This document shows positions 1-4,481 of a stretch of DNA of 12,228 nucleotides, piece by piece. A program made the position numbers and the translations under genes. Every line of letters starts with the position of its first letter. Positions within the stretch are counted from its first letter, which is position 1. Below the pieces are notes generated by a model. It had not been told where the DNA came from and ran no database searches. It saw only the letters and a program-made list of their open reading frames with translations. Source of the stretch: Candidatus Margulisiibacteriota bacterium (lineage in GTDB: Bacteria; Margulisbacteria; WOR-1; O2-12-FULL-45-9); NCBI GenBank assembly GCA_030018645.1, contig JASEHX010000010.1, positions 12,312 to 24,539 of the forward strand, read 5' to 3'.

Positions 1-545
1 AGGATGGCAGACTTAACTTGCGCCGACGCTATCGGCAATTCATAGTTAATCCCTTTAAGCTTCTCGCCAATGATCTTCAACGGCGGATAAACCTCTTCTT
101 GCCCCTTGCCCCTTGCTCCTTGGCCAACTATATTTGCCCCCATTTTTAGCAACGGCTTAACCACCCGCAGCATCGGCCGGCGCTGGATTGACGCATCCCC
201 CGTAATCTGCGAGTTAAAGTTCTGTCCAGCCAAAATGCCCATCAGCAAGCGGATGGTCGTGCCCGAATTGCCGACATCCAATATCCCTTCCGGCTTCTTC
301 AAACCAAACAACCCTTTGCCCTCAATAGAAATTTTACATTCATTTGTCATTCTGATTGCTATCCCCATCTTCCTAAAGCAGTCAATCGTCGCTAAACAAT
401 CCGCACTGGGCAGGAAACCGATAATAGTTGTTTCTCCCTTGGCTAAAGCCCCCAGCATCACAGCCCGATGCGAGATTGATTTATCGCCTGGTACGGTTCT
501 TTTCCCGCGGATTCCTTTGCTCGGTTTAATTACTAATTTTGCCAT
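1..545 (-). CDS. aroA: 3-phosphoshikimate 1-carboxyvinyltransferase (EPSP synthase), N-terminal part, runs off the window
   Basis: EPSP synthase joins shikimate-3-phosphate and phosphoenolpyruvate in the sixth step of the cytosolic shikimate pathway to aromatic amino acids. Only the first 181 codons are present; the gene continues beyond base 1. The protein starts MAKLVIKPSKGIRGKRTVPG and shows the family signatures in order: PGDKSISHRA (residues 19-28; Lys22, Ser23 and Arg27 are substrate-binding positions in the family), GNSGTTIR (92-99), DASIQRRPM (117-125) and PIASAQVKSA (171-180). The ATG at 545-543 has only a weak purine stretch (AGAGAA) before it. A loop at about residues 141-151, between the GANIV strand and PPLKI, is lengthened by a Gly/Arg/Lys-rich stretch encoded by a 7-bp tandem repeat. 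Divergent gene start at 583. The family call is very secure; substrate channel residues beyond 181 cannot be checked. Confidence 0.96.
   Translation of the reverse strand, partial: MAKLVIKPSKGIRGKRTVPGDKSISHRAVMLGALAKGETTIIGFLPSADCLATIDCFRKMGIAIRMTNECKISIEGKGLFGLKKPEGILDVGNSGTTIRLLMGILAGQNFNSQITGDASIQRRPMLRVVKPLLKMGANIVGQGARGKGQEEVYPPLKIIGEKLKGINYELPIASAQVKSAI
99..122. repeat. TTGCCCC heptamer tandem repeat inside aroA
   Basis: TTGCCCC (99-105), TTGCCCC (106-112) and TTGCTCC (113-119) are followed by TTG (120-122): three units of 7 bp plus a partial one. Three units equal 21 bp, so the insertion keeps the aroA frame and encodes a short Gly/Ala/Arg/Lys run in a loop of the enzyme. It resembles the heptamer short tandemly repeated sequences described in cyanobacteria and other bacteria. 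Confidence 0.75.
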
Positions 546-566
546 ATTTTATTCTCTATTATGTTG

Positions 567-572
567 TATAAT
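567..572 (+). promoter_or_regulatory. Candidate -10 box for the ilvD operon, implying a very short leader
   Basis: A perfect TATAAT lies in the 37-bp divergent spacer. With normal spacing, transcription would start around 579-583, at or just before the ATG at 583. No ribosome-binding purine run is visible before that ATG, which fits a leaderless or nearly leaderless mRNA. No good -35 hexamer is found 17 bp upstream (atattt; a TTGCCA lies too far away), so the call is tentative. Confidence 0.35.
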
Positions 573-582
573 AAACAATAAT

Positions 583-939
583 ATGCCGACTATCAAGCAA
601 TATATTGAATCCGCCAACGTCTATGACAAGAATTTTCTCGGCACCATCGCCTTCCGCCATGAGAATTTGGTTTTGCCTGACGGTAGTAAAATGGCGCTAG
701 GAATTGATGACGGCCACTGGGTACTGGTATATCAGGGCAAAGCTGGTTCGACTTTTAAGGTTTATAATTACAATCAGCACGAAAATTCCATGGCCGTTGA
801 CCAAAAACCAGGAAATGATGAAGACAAAAAGCACATGTTCAAACTGCTGTGCTACTTCTTCGCGCAGGCGCAAACCGACGATCTGGTTACCATTCTACCG
901 CCGGAAGTATTGACCACTAACGAAGGAAATTTAATATGA
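583..939 (+). CDS. Hypothetical protein, 118 aa, first gene of the ilvD unit
   Basis: I do not recognise this family. The protein begins MPTIKQYIESANVYDKN and ends at a TGA that overlaps the next ATG. It has no signal peptide or membrane segment and looks like a small soluble alpha/beta protein: a beta-rich middle (GSKMALGIDDGHWVLVYQG, then STFKVYNYNQ) and a helical segment near residues 80-97 (KKHMFKLLCYFFAQAQ). The frame stays open far upstream on this strand, but that stretch is the antisense of aroA, so the ATG at 583 is the sensible start. No Shine-Dalgarno sequence is visible. The 4-bp ATGA overlap with the 76-aa gene, and that gene's overlap with ilvD, suggest one transcript. Its role is unknown; a link with branched-chain amino-acid synthesis rests only on position. 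Confidence 0.75.
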   Translation: MPTIKQYIESANVYDKNFLGTIAFRHENLVLPDGSKMALGIDDGHWVLVYQGKAGSTFKVYNYNQHENSMAVDQKPGNDEDKKHMFKLLCYFFAQAQTDDLVTILPPEVLTTNEGNLI

Positions 940-1166
940 TTAAAATCCACGGTTTGGGCGCCTTTGGCATCGTCCCATTTTTGACGGAAGATACCCTAAA
1001 GCAAGCAAAGCTGGCCAATATCAGCACTCGCGCCGGAAAAATTGCCTATTTAATGTCGCTGGGCGAAAAAGCCAAAAAGCCGGAAATTAAAGAAGGTATT
1101 GCGCCGGCCCGCGGGGCATTAAAGTGGATCGCCAAGGTCATGGATGAGGAGGAAGAGAAAAAATGA
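936..1166 (+). CDS. Hypothetical protein, 76 aa, second gene of the ilvD unit
   Basis: A small basic, mostly helical protein starting MIKIHGLGAFGIVPFLTED and ending in an acidic-basic tail (DEEEEKK). It has no signal peptide or transmembrane helix. AAGGA at 923-927, eight bases before the ATG, is a fair ribosome-binding site, and the start overlaps the previous stop (ATGA). Its own stop overlaps the ilvD start in the same way, so the three genes are probably translated in a coupled fashion. I do not recognise the family. The purine-rich codons of its acidic tail double as the ilvD ribosome-binding site (GAGGAGG at 1146-1152). Confidence 0.72.
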   Translation: MIKIHGLGAFGIVPFLTEDTLKQAKLANISTRAGKIAYLMSLGEKAKKPEIKEGIAPARGALKWIAKVMDEEEEKK

Positions 1167-2815
1167 GATCAGATCTTTGCAAAAAAGGGCTGGAACGGAC
1201 CCCCGCCCGGGCTTTATTTTACGCCACCGGCCTTAAGAAAGAAGATTTTGGCAAGCCCTTTATTGCCATTGCCTCTTCTTATACCAACCTGGTCCCCGGC
1301 CACGTCAACATGCGCGAGCTGGAAAAAGAAATTGAAAAAGGCATTCGCGCCGCCGGCGGCGTCCCTTTCATCTTTGGCGTACCGGCTATTTGCGACGGGA
1401 TTGCCATGGGTCACAAGGGCATGCATTATTCCCTGCCCCTGCGGGAATTAGTCGCCGATTGCGTTGAAACCATGGGAGAGGCCTACCAACTTGACGGATT
1501 GGTGCTTCTGACTGCTTGTGACAAAATTACTCCCGGCATGCTCATGGCCGCCGCCCGGCTCAACATCCCTTCAATTGTGGTTACGGCTGGGCCGATGAAA
1601 TCAGGTAATTATCAAGGCCGCCGCTTATCTTTGGTGAAAGATACTTTTGAGGCCCTAGCCGCTTATCGTGCCGGAAAAATGAGCCAACAAGAATTGCAGG
1701 CCTTGGAATGCCGTTCCTGCCCCGGCCCCGGCGCCTGCCAGGGGCTGTATACCGCCAATACTATGGCCTGCGTCAGTGAGGCCTTAGGAATGTCCCTGCC
1801 TTATTGCGGAACCCGCCTGGCTATTTCCAAAGATAAGAAAAAAATTGCCTATGAGAGCGGAAGGACCGCCGTAACCTTAGTAAGGAAAAACCTCAAGCCG
1901 CGGGATATCATGACGCCGGCGGCTTTTCGCAACGGCATTCGCCTTGACATGGCGCTGGGCGGATCAACCAATACCGCCCTGCACATCCCTGCCATTGCCC
2001 ACGAAGCCAACATTAATATTCCTTTAGAGCTTTTTGATAAGATCAGCCGGGAAACCCCGCATATTACCGATATTTTACCGTCGGGCAAATATTTTATGGA
2101 GGACTTTGATGCCGCCGGCGGGGTTCCCGCCGCTTTGCATGTCCTGCAAAGCCGATTAGAGAATGCCAAGACGGTCAGCGGAAAAACCATTATGCAGATT
2201 GCCAAGGCCGGAAAAGTCTTGGACGATGATGCCATCCGCCCGCTCAACCATCCTTATCACCCCGAAGGCGGCATTGCGGTGTTAAAAGGGAACCTAGCGC
2301 CTTACGGATCAGTTATTAAGCAAACCGCCGTTTCAGAGAACATGAAATATTTCGTGGGAGTTGCCAAAGTTTTTGAGCGCGAAGAAGATGCTATGCACGC
2401 CATTATGCAAAAGAAAATTAAATCGGGCGATGTGGTTGTGATCCGCTACGAGGGACCCAAAGGCGGCCCCGGCAAAAGGGAAATGCTTTCCCCCACCGCC
2501 GCCATTACCGGCATGGGGCTATCCACCTCCGTGGCCCTTATTACCGACGGTAGATTCTCGGGCGGAACGCAGGGCCCCTGCATCGGCCATATTTCGCCCG
2601 AAGCGGCCGACGGCGGACCGATTGCTATTATCAAAAACGGGGACAAGATCGAGATTGACATCCCTAATCGACAGTTAAACCTGCTGGTCAGCAAAGCTGA
2701 AATCAAAAGGCGCCTAAAACATTTTAAGCCCTTACCGCCCAAGATCAATAAGGGCTGGTTGGCCCGCTACCAAAAGCTGGTAACCTCCGCCCACACTGGC
2801 GGGGTGTTAAAGTAG
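1163..2815 (+). CDS. ilvD: Dihydroxy-acid dehydratase
   Basis: IlvD removes water from 2,3-dihydroxy-3-methyl acids to give the 2-keto acid precursors of valine, leucine and isoleucine; it is a cytosolic Fe-S enzyme. The 550-aa length matches the usual 550-560 aa form. Visible signatures: CDGIAMGH (residues 78-85), ACDKITPGML (118-127; Cys119 cluster ligand, Asp120 metal ligand, Lys121 the lysine carbamylated in the family), CPGPGACQGLYTANTM (186-201; Cys192 cluster ligand) and DGRFSGGTQGPCIGHISPEA (from 462; Ser466 is the expected catalytic base). At the position where [2Fe-2S] members have a third cysteine in a PC motif, this protein has PGH (residues 45-47), as E. coli IlvD does, which suggests the oxygen-sensitive [4Fe-4S] type (inference). 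GPCIGHISPEA favours IlvD over the related Edd. The ATG overlaps the stop of the 76-aa gene, with GAGGAGG ten bases upstream. No clear terminator follows the stop. Confidence 0.96.
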   Translation: MRSDLCKKGLERTPARALFYATGLKKEDFGKPFIAIASSYTNLVPGHVNMRELEKEIEKGIRAAGGVPFIFGVPAICDGIAMGHKGMHYSLPLRELVADCVETMGEAYQLDGLVLLTACDKITPGMLMAAARLNIPSIVVTAGPMKSGNYQGRRLSLVKDTFEALAAYRAGKMSQQELQALECRSCPGPGACQGLYTANTMACVSEALGMSLPYCGTRLAISKDKKKIAYESGRTAVTLVRKNLKPRDIMTPAAFRNGIRLDMALGGSTNTALHIPAIAHEANINIPLELFDKISRETPHITDILPSGKYFMEDFDAAGGVPAALHVLQSRLENAKTVSGKTIMQIAKAGKVLDDDAIRPLNHPYHPEGGIAVLKGNLAPYGSVIKQTAVSENMKYFVGVAKVFEREEDAMHAIMQKKIKSGDVVVIRYEGPKGGPGKREMLSPTAAITGMGLSTSVALITDGRFSGGTQGPCIGHISPEAADGGPIAIIKNGDKIEIDIPNRQLNLLVSKAEIKRRLKHFKPLPPKINKGWLARYQKLVTSAHTGGVLK

Positions 2816-2865
2816 CAGGCCCTTATATTTGCATTACAATATTCAACGTGCTAAAATTCGGCATC

Positions 2866-3087
2866 ATGGTAAAAGATAAGATTGAAATACTGCTTGAAGA
2901 AATTAGGAATGATGTCAAATTGGCTTTAGAAGGGCACGATATTATTAGAAGGGAAATGCATGAGAAATTCAGCGAATTAAAATTAGAGGTTGATATGGTT
3001 AAAGGTGCAGTTGAATATGTTGCTAAAAAAGTCAATATGATCGAAAAGAAATTAGACGACCACATCCGCCAGCCGGCGCACGTTTGA
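2866..3087 (+). CDS. Small coiled-coil protein, about 73 aa
   Basis: A highly charged helical protein (MVKDKIEILLEEIRNDVKLA...) with heptad-like spacing of Leu, Ile and Val along almost the whole length. It is probably an oligomeric coiled coil without signal peptide or membrane helix. An in-frame GTG at 2848 would add six residues; neither start has a clear ribosome-binding site, and I prefer the ATG because the conserved-looking charged helix begins there. A TACAAT at 2835-2840 could serve as a -10 box. Its TGA (3085-3087) overlaps or immediately precedes the DUF6941-like start, suggesting coupled translation and a shared task. I do not recognise a named family; it resembles small coiled-coil hypothetical proteins of candidate phyla. 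Confidence 0.7.
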   Translation: MVKDKIEILLEEIRNDVKLALEGHDIIRREMHEKFSELKLEVDMVKGAVEYVAKKVNMIEKKLDDHIRQPAHV

Positions 3088-3092
3088 TTGAT

Positions 3093-3497
3093 ATGGACAT
3101 TAAAGTTGTCAACGCCTTCCTGGCCGAGTATATTAGGCCCGAAGCTCCCTCTCGTTTTACCATCGTCGGCATGCCGCTCAATATTGCCCTCAAAGACCCG
3201 GAGAAACCCTGCTATCCCCTGCTCTCCTTTGTCCATATGCAGGCGGAGTCGGCAGGCAAAGCCGAGCTTGCCCTGCGCATTGTAGACACCAAGGCCAAAA
3301 AAGACGTTGCCGCCTACAAGGTTAATTTGGAAATAAAGGCCGAAGATCCCAATCTTAAAAGGGACGGTTTTGTCAATATGGCCATCCTGCGGCCGGTGGG
3401 GAAAATTACTTTCGACCGCGCTGGCGAATTTACCGTAGCCATTGCGATCGACAAGATTGTAAAGAAGTCGTTTAAGTTGTCGGTGATTAAAGTTTAA
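3093..3497 (+). CDS. DUF6941-like protein, 134 aa
   Basis: The N-terminal pattern (FLAEYIRPEAPSRFTIVGMPLNI) matches my memory of the DUF6941 family, in which a short strand is followed by a 'G-K/R-hydrophobic-IVG' segment and a beta-sandwich-like body. The function of that family is unknown. The rest alternates strands (AELALRIVDTKAKK, AAYKVNLEIKAED, GKITFDRAGEFTVAIAID), with no signal peptide or catalytic motif, so a small cytosolic beta-rich protein is likely. The start is uncertain: a TTG at 3084 overlaps the previous stop (TTGA) and gives 137 aa, while the ATG at 3093 gives 134 aa; neither has a good ribosome-binding site, and coupling to the upstream gene may suffice. The gene converges on the four-helix-bundle gene across a repeat-derived hairpin. 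Confidence 0.75.
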   Translation: MDIKVVNAFLAEYIRPEAPSRFTIVGMPLNIALKDPEKPCYPLLSFVHMQAESAGKAELALRIVDTKAKKDVAAYKVNLEIKAEDPNLKRDGFVNMAILRPVGKITFDRAGEFTVAIAIDKIVKKSFKLSVIKV

Positions 3498-3503
3498 AAG
3501 GGT

Positions 3504-3575
3504 ATCAGGGAATCAGGTTATCAGTTAGCAGGATATCAGATTATTAGAGGATCAGATTATTAGAGGATCAGATTA
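3504..3575 (+). repeat. ATCAG octamer repeat, copy A
   Basis: ATCAG cores begin at 3504, 3512, 3520, 3535, 3551 and 3567, with degenerate ATTAG cores at 3543 and 3559, so the period is 8 bp apart from a single 15-bp step. The unit ATCAGATTATTAGAGG (3535-3550) is repeated exactly at 3551-3566. It begins a few bases after the DUF6941-like stop. Copy A has the opposite orientation to copies B and C. Confidence 0.85.
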
Positions 3576-3581
3576 AAAGCT

Positions 3582-3609
3582 GGAGATGATTTTTTTTATC
3601 AACATCTCC
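3582..3609. terminator. Hairpin between convergent genes, possible terminator
   Basis: GGAGATG (3582-3588) pairs with CATCTCC (3603-3609), and GAT (3588-3590) with ATC (3598-3600) may extend the stem; T8 (3590-3597) lies in the loop. It is nested inside a longer imperfect inverted repeat made by repeat copies A and B. The T run is in the loop and not after the stem, so it is not a textbook intrinsic terminator. Its place between two convergent stop codons still suggests a transcription barrier. Confidence 0.35.
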
Positions 3610-3652
3610 TGATCTCCTGATTCCCTCCCTACTGATCCCCTGATCTGCTGAT
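3609..3652 (-). repeat. ATCAG octamer repeat, copy B
   Basis: Read on the minus strand, ATCAG cores (CTGAT on plus) start at plus positions 3609, 3617, 3632, 3640 and 3648: steps of 8, 15, 8 and 8. By my count it matches copy C over 44 positions at 36 sites (offset 455 bp). It ends five bases before the stop codon of the four-helix-bundle gene. Its cores at 3617-3652 also pair in register with copy A. Confidence 0.85.
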
Positions 3653-3656
3653 CTGC

Positions 3657-4151
3657 TCACTTCTTCGCCCCCGCTTTCCCCCTCACCCAATTGATATAGC
3701 CGTTTATTCCGCGAATTACTTCCTCGTATCTTGCAATTAATTCCCGCCCTTTATCAATCGATAAATAGCATTTCCCCTGAATTGCCCTAATGTGATTTTG
3801 TGTTTCCCCTGCTTCTTTCCTTGCGACAAAAAAACCTTTTATTTTGTCTTTATAATAAAAACTCGTGTGTCCTTCCGCAATGTTATCTGGAACGGATGAT
3901 GACGAACGTTCTATCTGATCCCTAATGCGGAAACGCTCATCCCGCGGTAAAGTTCGGCAAATGATATGAATTTCAAGCATCAATTGATGCGCCTTTTGCC
4001 ATACCCATAATTTTTCAAATCCGGCCACCACCTGCTTTTCCTTATCATTTTCCATCTGATCCTCTGATCCCCTGATCTCCTTCCCACTGATTTCCTGATC
4101 TCCTGATCCACTCGCTCTCCGTCCTTCTACTCCACTTTCGCAATAATCCAT
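3657..4151 (-). CDS. Four-helix bundle protein (S23/23S rRNA intervening-sequence protein family)
   Basis: The core from FEKLWVWQKAHQLMLEI through SSSSVPDNIAEGH to the last helix is the standard pattern of the TIGR02436-type four-helix bundle: the 'W-x-x-[AS]-[HM]-x-L' first helix, 'IPxNIAEG'-like turn and a 110-130-residue length. Members occur in 23S rRNA intervening sequences, as free-standing genes, and as relatives of the Avd protein of diversity-generating retroelements; their biochemical role is poorly defined. Two starts are possible. The ATG at 4151 has a strong GGGAGGG six bases upstream and gives 164 aa, but residues about 13-32 are then a translation of repeat copy C (Ser/Gly/Asp/Gln/Glu-rich). 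The internal ATG at 4055 gives 132 aa, the usual family length, and has AGAGG five bases upstream, supplied by the repeat itself. No reverse transcriptase or rRNA is in the window, so this is a stand-alone copy. Confidence 0.88.
   Translation of the reverse strand: MDYCESGVEGRRASGSGDQEISGKEIRGSEDQMENDKEKQVVAGFEKLWVWQKAHQLMLEIHIICRTLPRDERFRIRDQIERSSSSVPDNIAEGHTSFYYKDKIKGFFVARKEAGETQNHIRAIQGKCYLSIDKGRELIARYEEVIRGINGYINWVRGKAGAKK
4056..4107 (-). repeat. ATCAG octamer repeat, copy C
   Basis: CTGAT cores on the plus strand start at 4056, 4064, 4072, 4087, 4095 and 4103 (steps 8, 8, 15, 8, 8), the same register as copies A and B. The 15-bp step always holds a purine-rich spacer of the type T-N-R-G-N-A-G-G when read in the ATCAG direction. 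The copy directly abuts the internal ATG at 4055 of the four-helix-bundle gene and lies inside the longer reading frame that starts at 4151. Confidence 0.85.
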
Positions 4152-4163
4152 AAACAGCCCTCC

Positions 4164-4292
4164 CTAACAAGCACTAGCAACTTTATTGCCAACCCATCCT
4201 TTGCTAATCCACTCGCAAATTGGCCCCATTCCGTCGAACCTTCGCCACCCCAGTGTCAATAAATTATACAATCGTACATTACCGACCTCCAT
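4164..4292 (-). CDS. Possible small protein, 42 aa, upstream of the four-helix gene
   Basis: An ATG at 4292-4290 opens a 42-codon frame, closed by TAG at 4166-4164, beginning MEVGNVRLYNLLTLGWRRFD and continuing through GMGPICEWISKGW to an end in ASAC. The composition (Trp, Gly, Arg, Cys, hydrophobics) looks protein-like and unlike random translation, and the frame stays open for ten codons before the ATG back to a TAA. The stop is 12 bases before the four-helix ATG at 4151, and the TAG runs into that gene's GGGAGGG ribosome-binding site, so the two could be one transcript. No strong ribosome-binding site precedes it and I cannot assign a family. It may instead be a conserved leader RNA that happens to be open. 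Confidence 0.3.
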   Translation of the reverse strand: MEVGNVRLYNLLTLGWRRFDGMGPICEWISKGWVGNKVASAC

Positions 4293-4411
4293 TTTCTCGA
4301 TACGGGCTTCGTTACCGTAACCGACTTACAATCCCCTTTCCCTAAAGATCCATGCAAGTTCCACCCCACTTGTTGCGATAATACTAGCGAGACCCAACAA
4401 TTGAATATGCG

Positions 4412-4462
4412 CCATCTGCAAATTAAGGGCAACTATATATGTAAGCAGATGGTTGCCTTTAA
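4412..4462 (+). promoter_or_regulatory. Overlapping inverted repeats in the leader of the giant gene
   Basis: Two stems overlap. CCATCTGC (4412-4419) pairs perfectly with GCAGATGG (4445-4452). TTAAGGGCAAC (4423-4433) pairs with GTTGCCTTTAA (4452-4462), 11 bp with one G-U. The second stem begins in the loop of the first, and they share base 4452. With no linker between the two 3' strands, a classical pseudoknot is sterically awkward, so mutually exclusive hairpins are the simpler reading. The second stem ends eight bases before the GGGGG ribosome-binding site at 4471-4475. It could be a protein or small-molecule operator or an mRNA structure controlling translation. Confidence 0.5.
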
Positions 4463-4481
4463 GTTTAATAGGGGGAAATAA

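Larger units (their letters stand above)
4152..4481. other. 330-bp spacer between the four-helix gene and the giant secreted-protein gene
   Basis: On the minus strand it carries the ribosome-binding site of the four-helix gene (GGGAGGG, 4158-4164), a possible 42-aa ORF (4164-4292) and a TATAAT at 4268-4263. On the plus strand it must hold the promoter and leader of the 2172-aa gene: a GATAAT at 4377-4382 is a weak -10 candidate without a convincing -35, and two overlapping inverted repeats occupy 4412-4462. GTTACCGTAAC at 4311-4321 is an 11-bp palindrome. I see no tRNA, no known riboswitch consensus and no terminator. Confidence 0.6.

Noticed and set aside
106..582. A long upstream extension of the 118-aa protein's reading frame
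   Set aside because: It is antisense to clearly conserved aroA codons and has no sensible start signal; the ATG at 583 is used instead.
1849..2748. Minus-strand open frames opposite ilvD
   Set aside because: They are codon-bias shadows of ilvD with no family signature or ribosome-binding site.
3504..4107. A CRISPR array or ITR pair of an insertion sequence
   Set aside because: The units are 8 bp with 3-bp spacers, far too short for CRISPR, and there is no transposase. The repeats are a short dispersed family.
4225..4250. A tRNA T-arm-like GGTTCGA on the minus strand
   Set aside because: The bases around it do not form a T stem, and no anticodon, D or acceptor stems fit.
4254..4268. Perfect TTGACA and TATAAT hexamers on the minus strand
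   Set aside because: They stand in the wrong order (TATAAT upstream of TTGACA), so they are not one promoter; only the TATAAT alone might act.
3657..4292. A diversity-generating retroelement, since the four-helix protein is related to Avd
   Set aside because: There is no reverse transcriptase, no template/variable repeat pair and no CLec-type target in the window.
4412..4462. A classical H-type pseudoknot
   Set aside because: The 3' strands of the two stems have no linker and share a base, so both full stems are unlikely to coexist; alternative hairpins are simpler.
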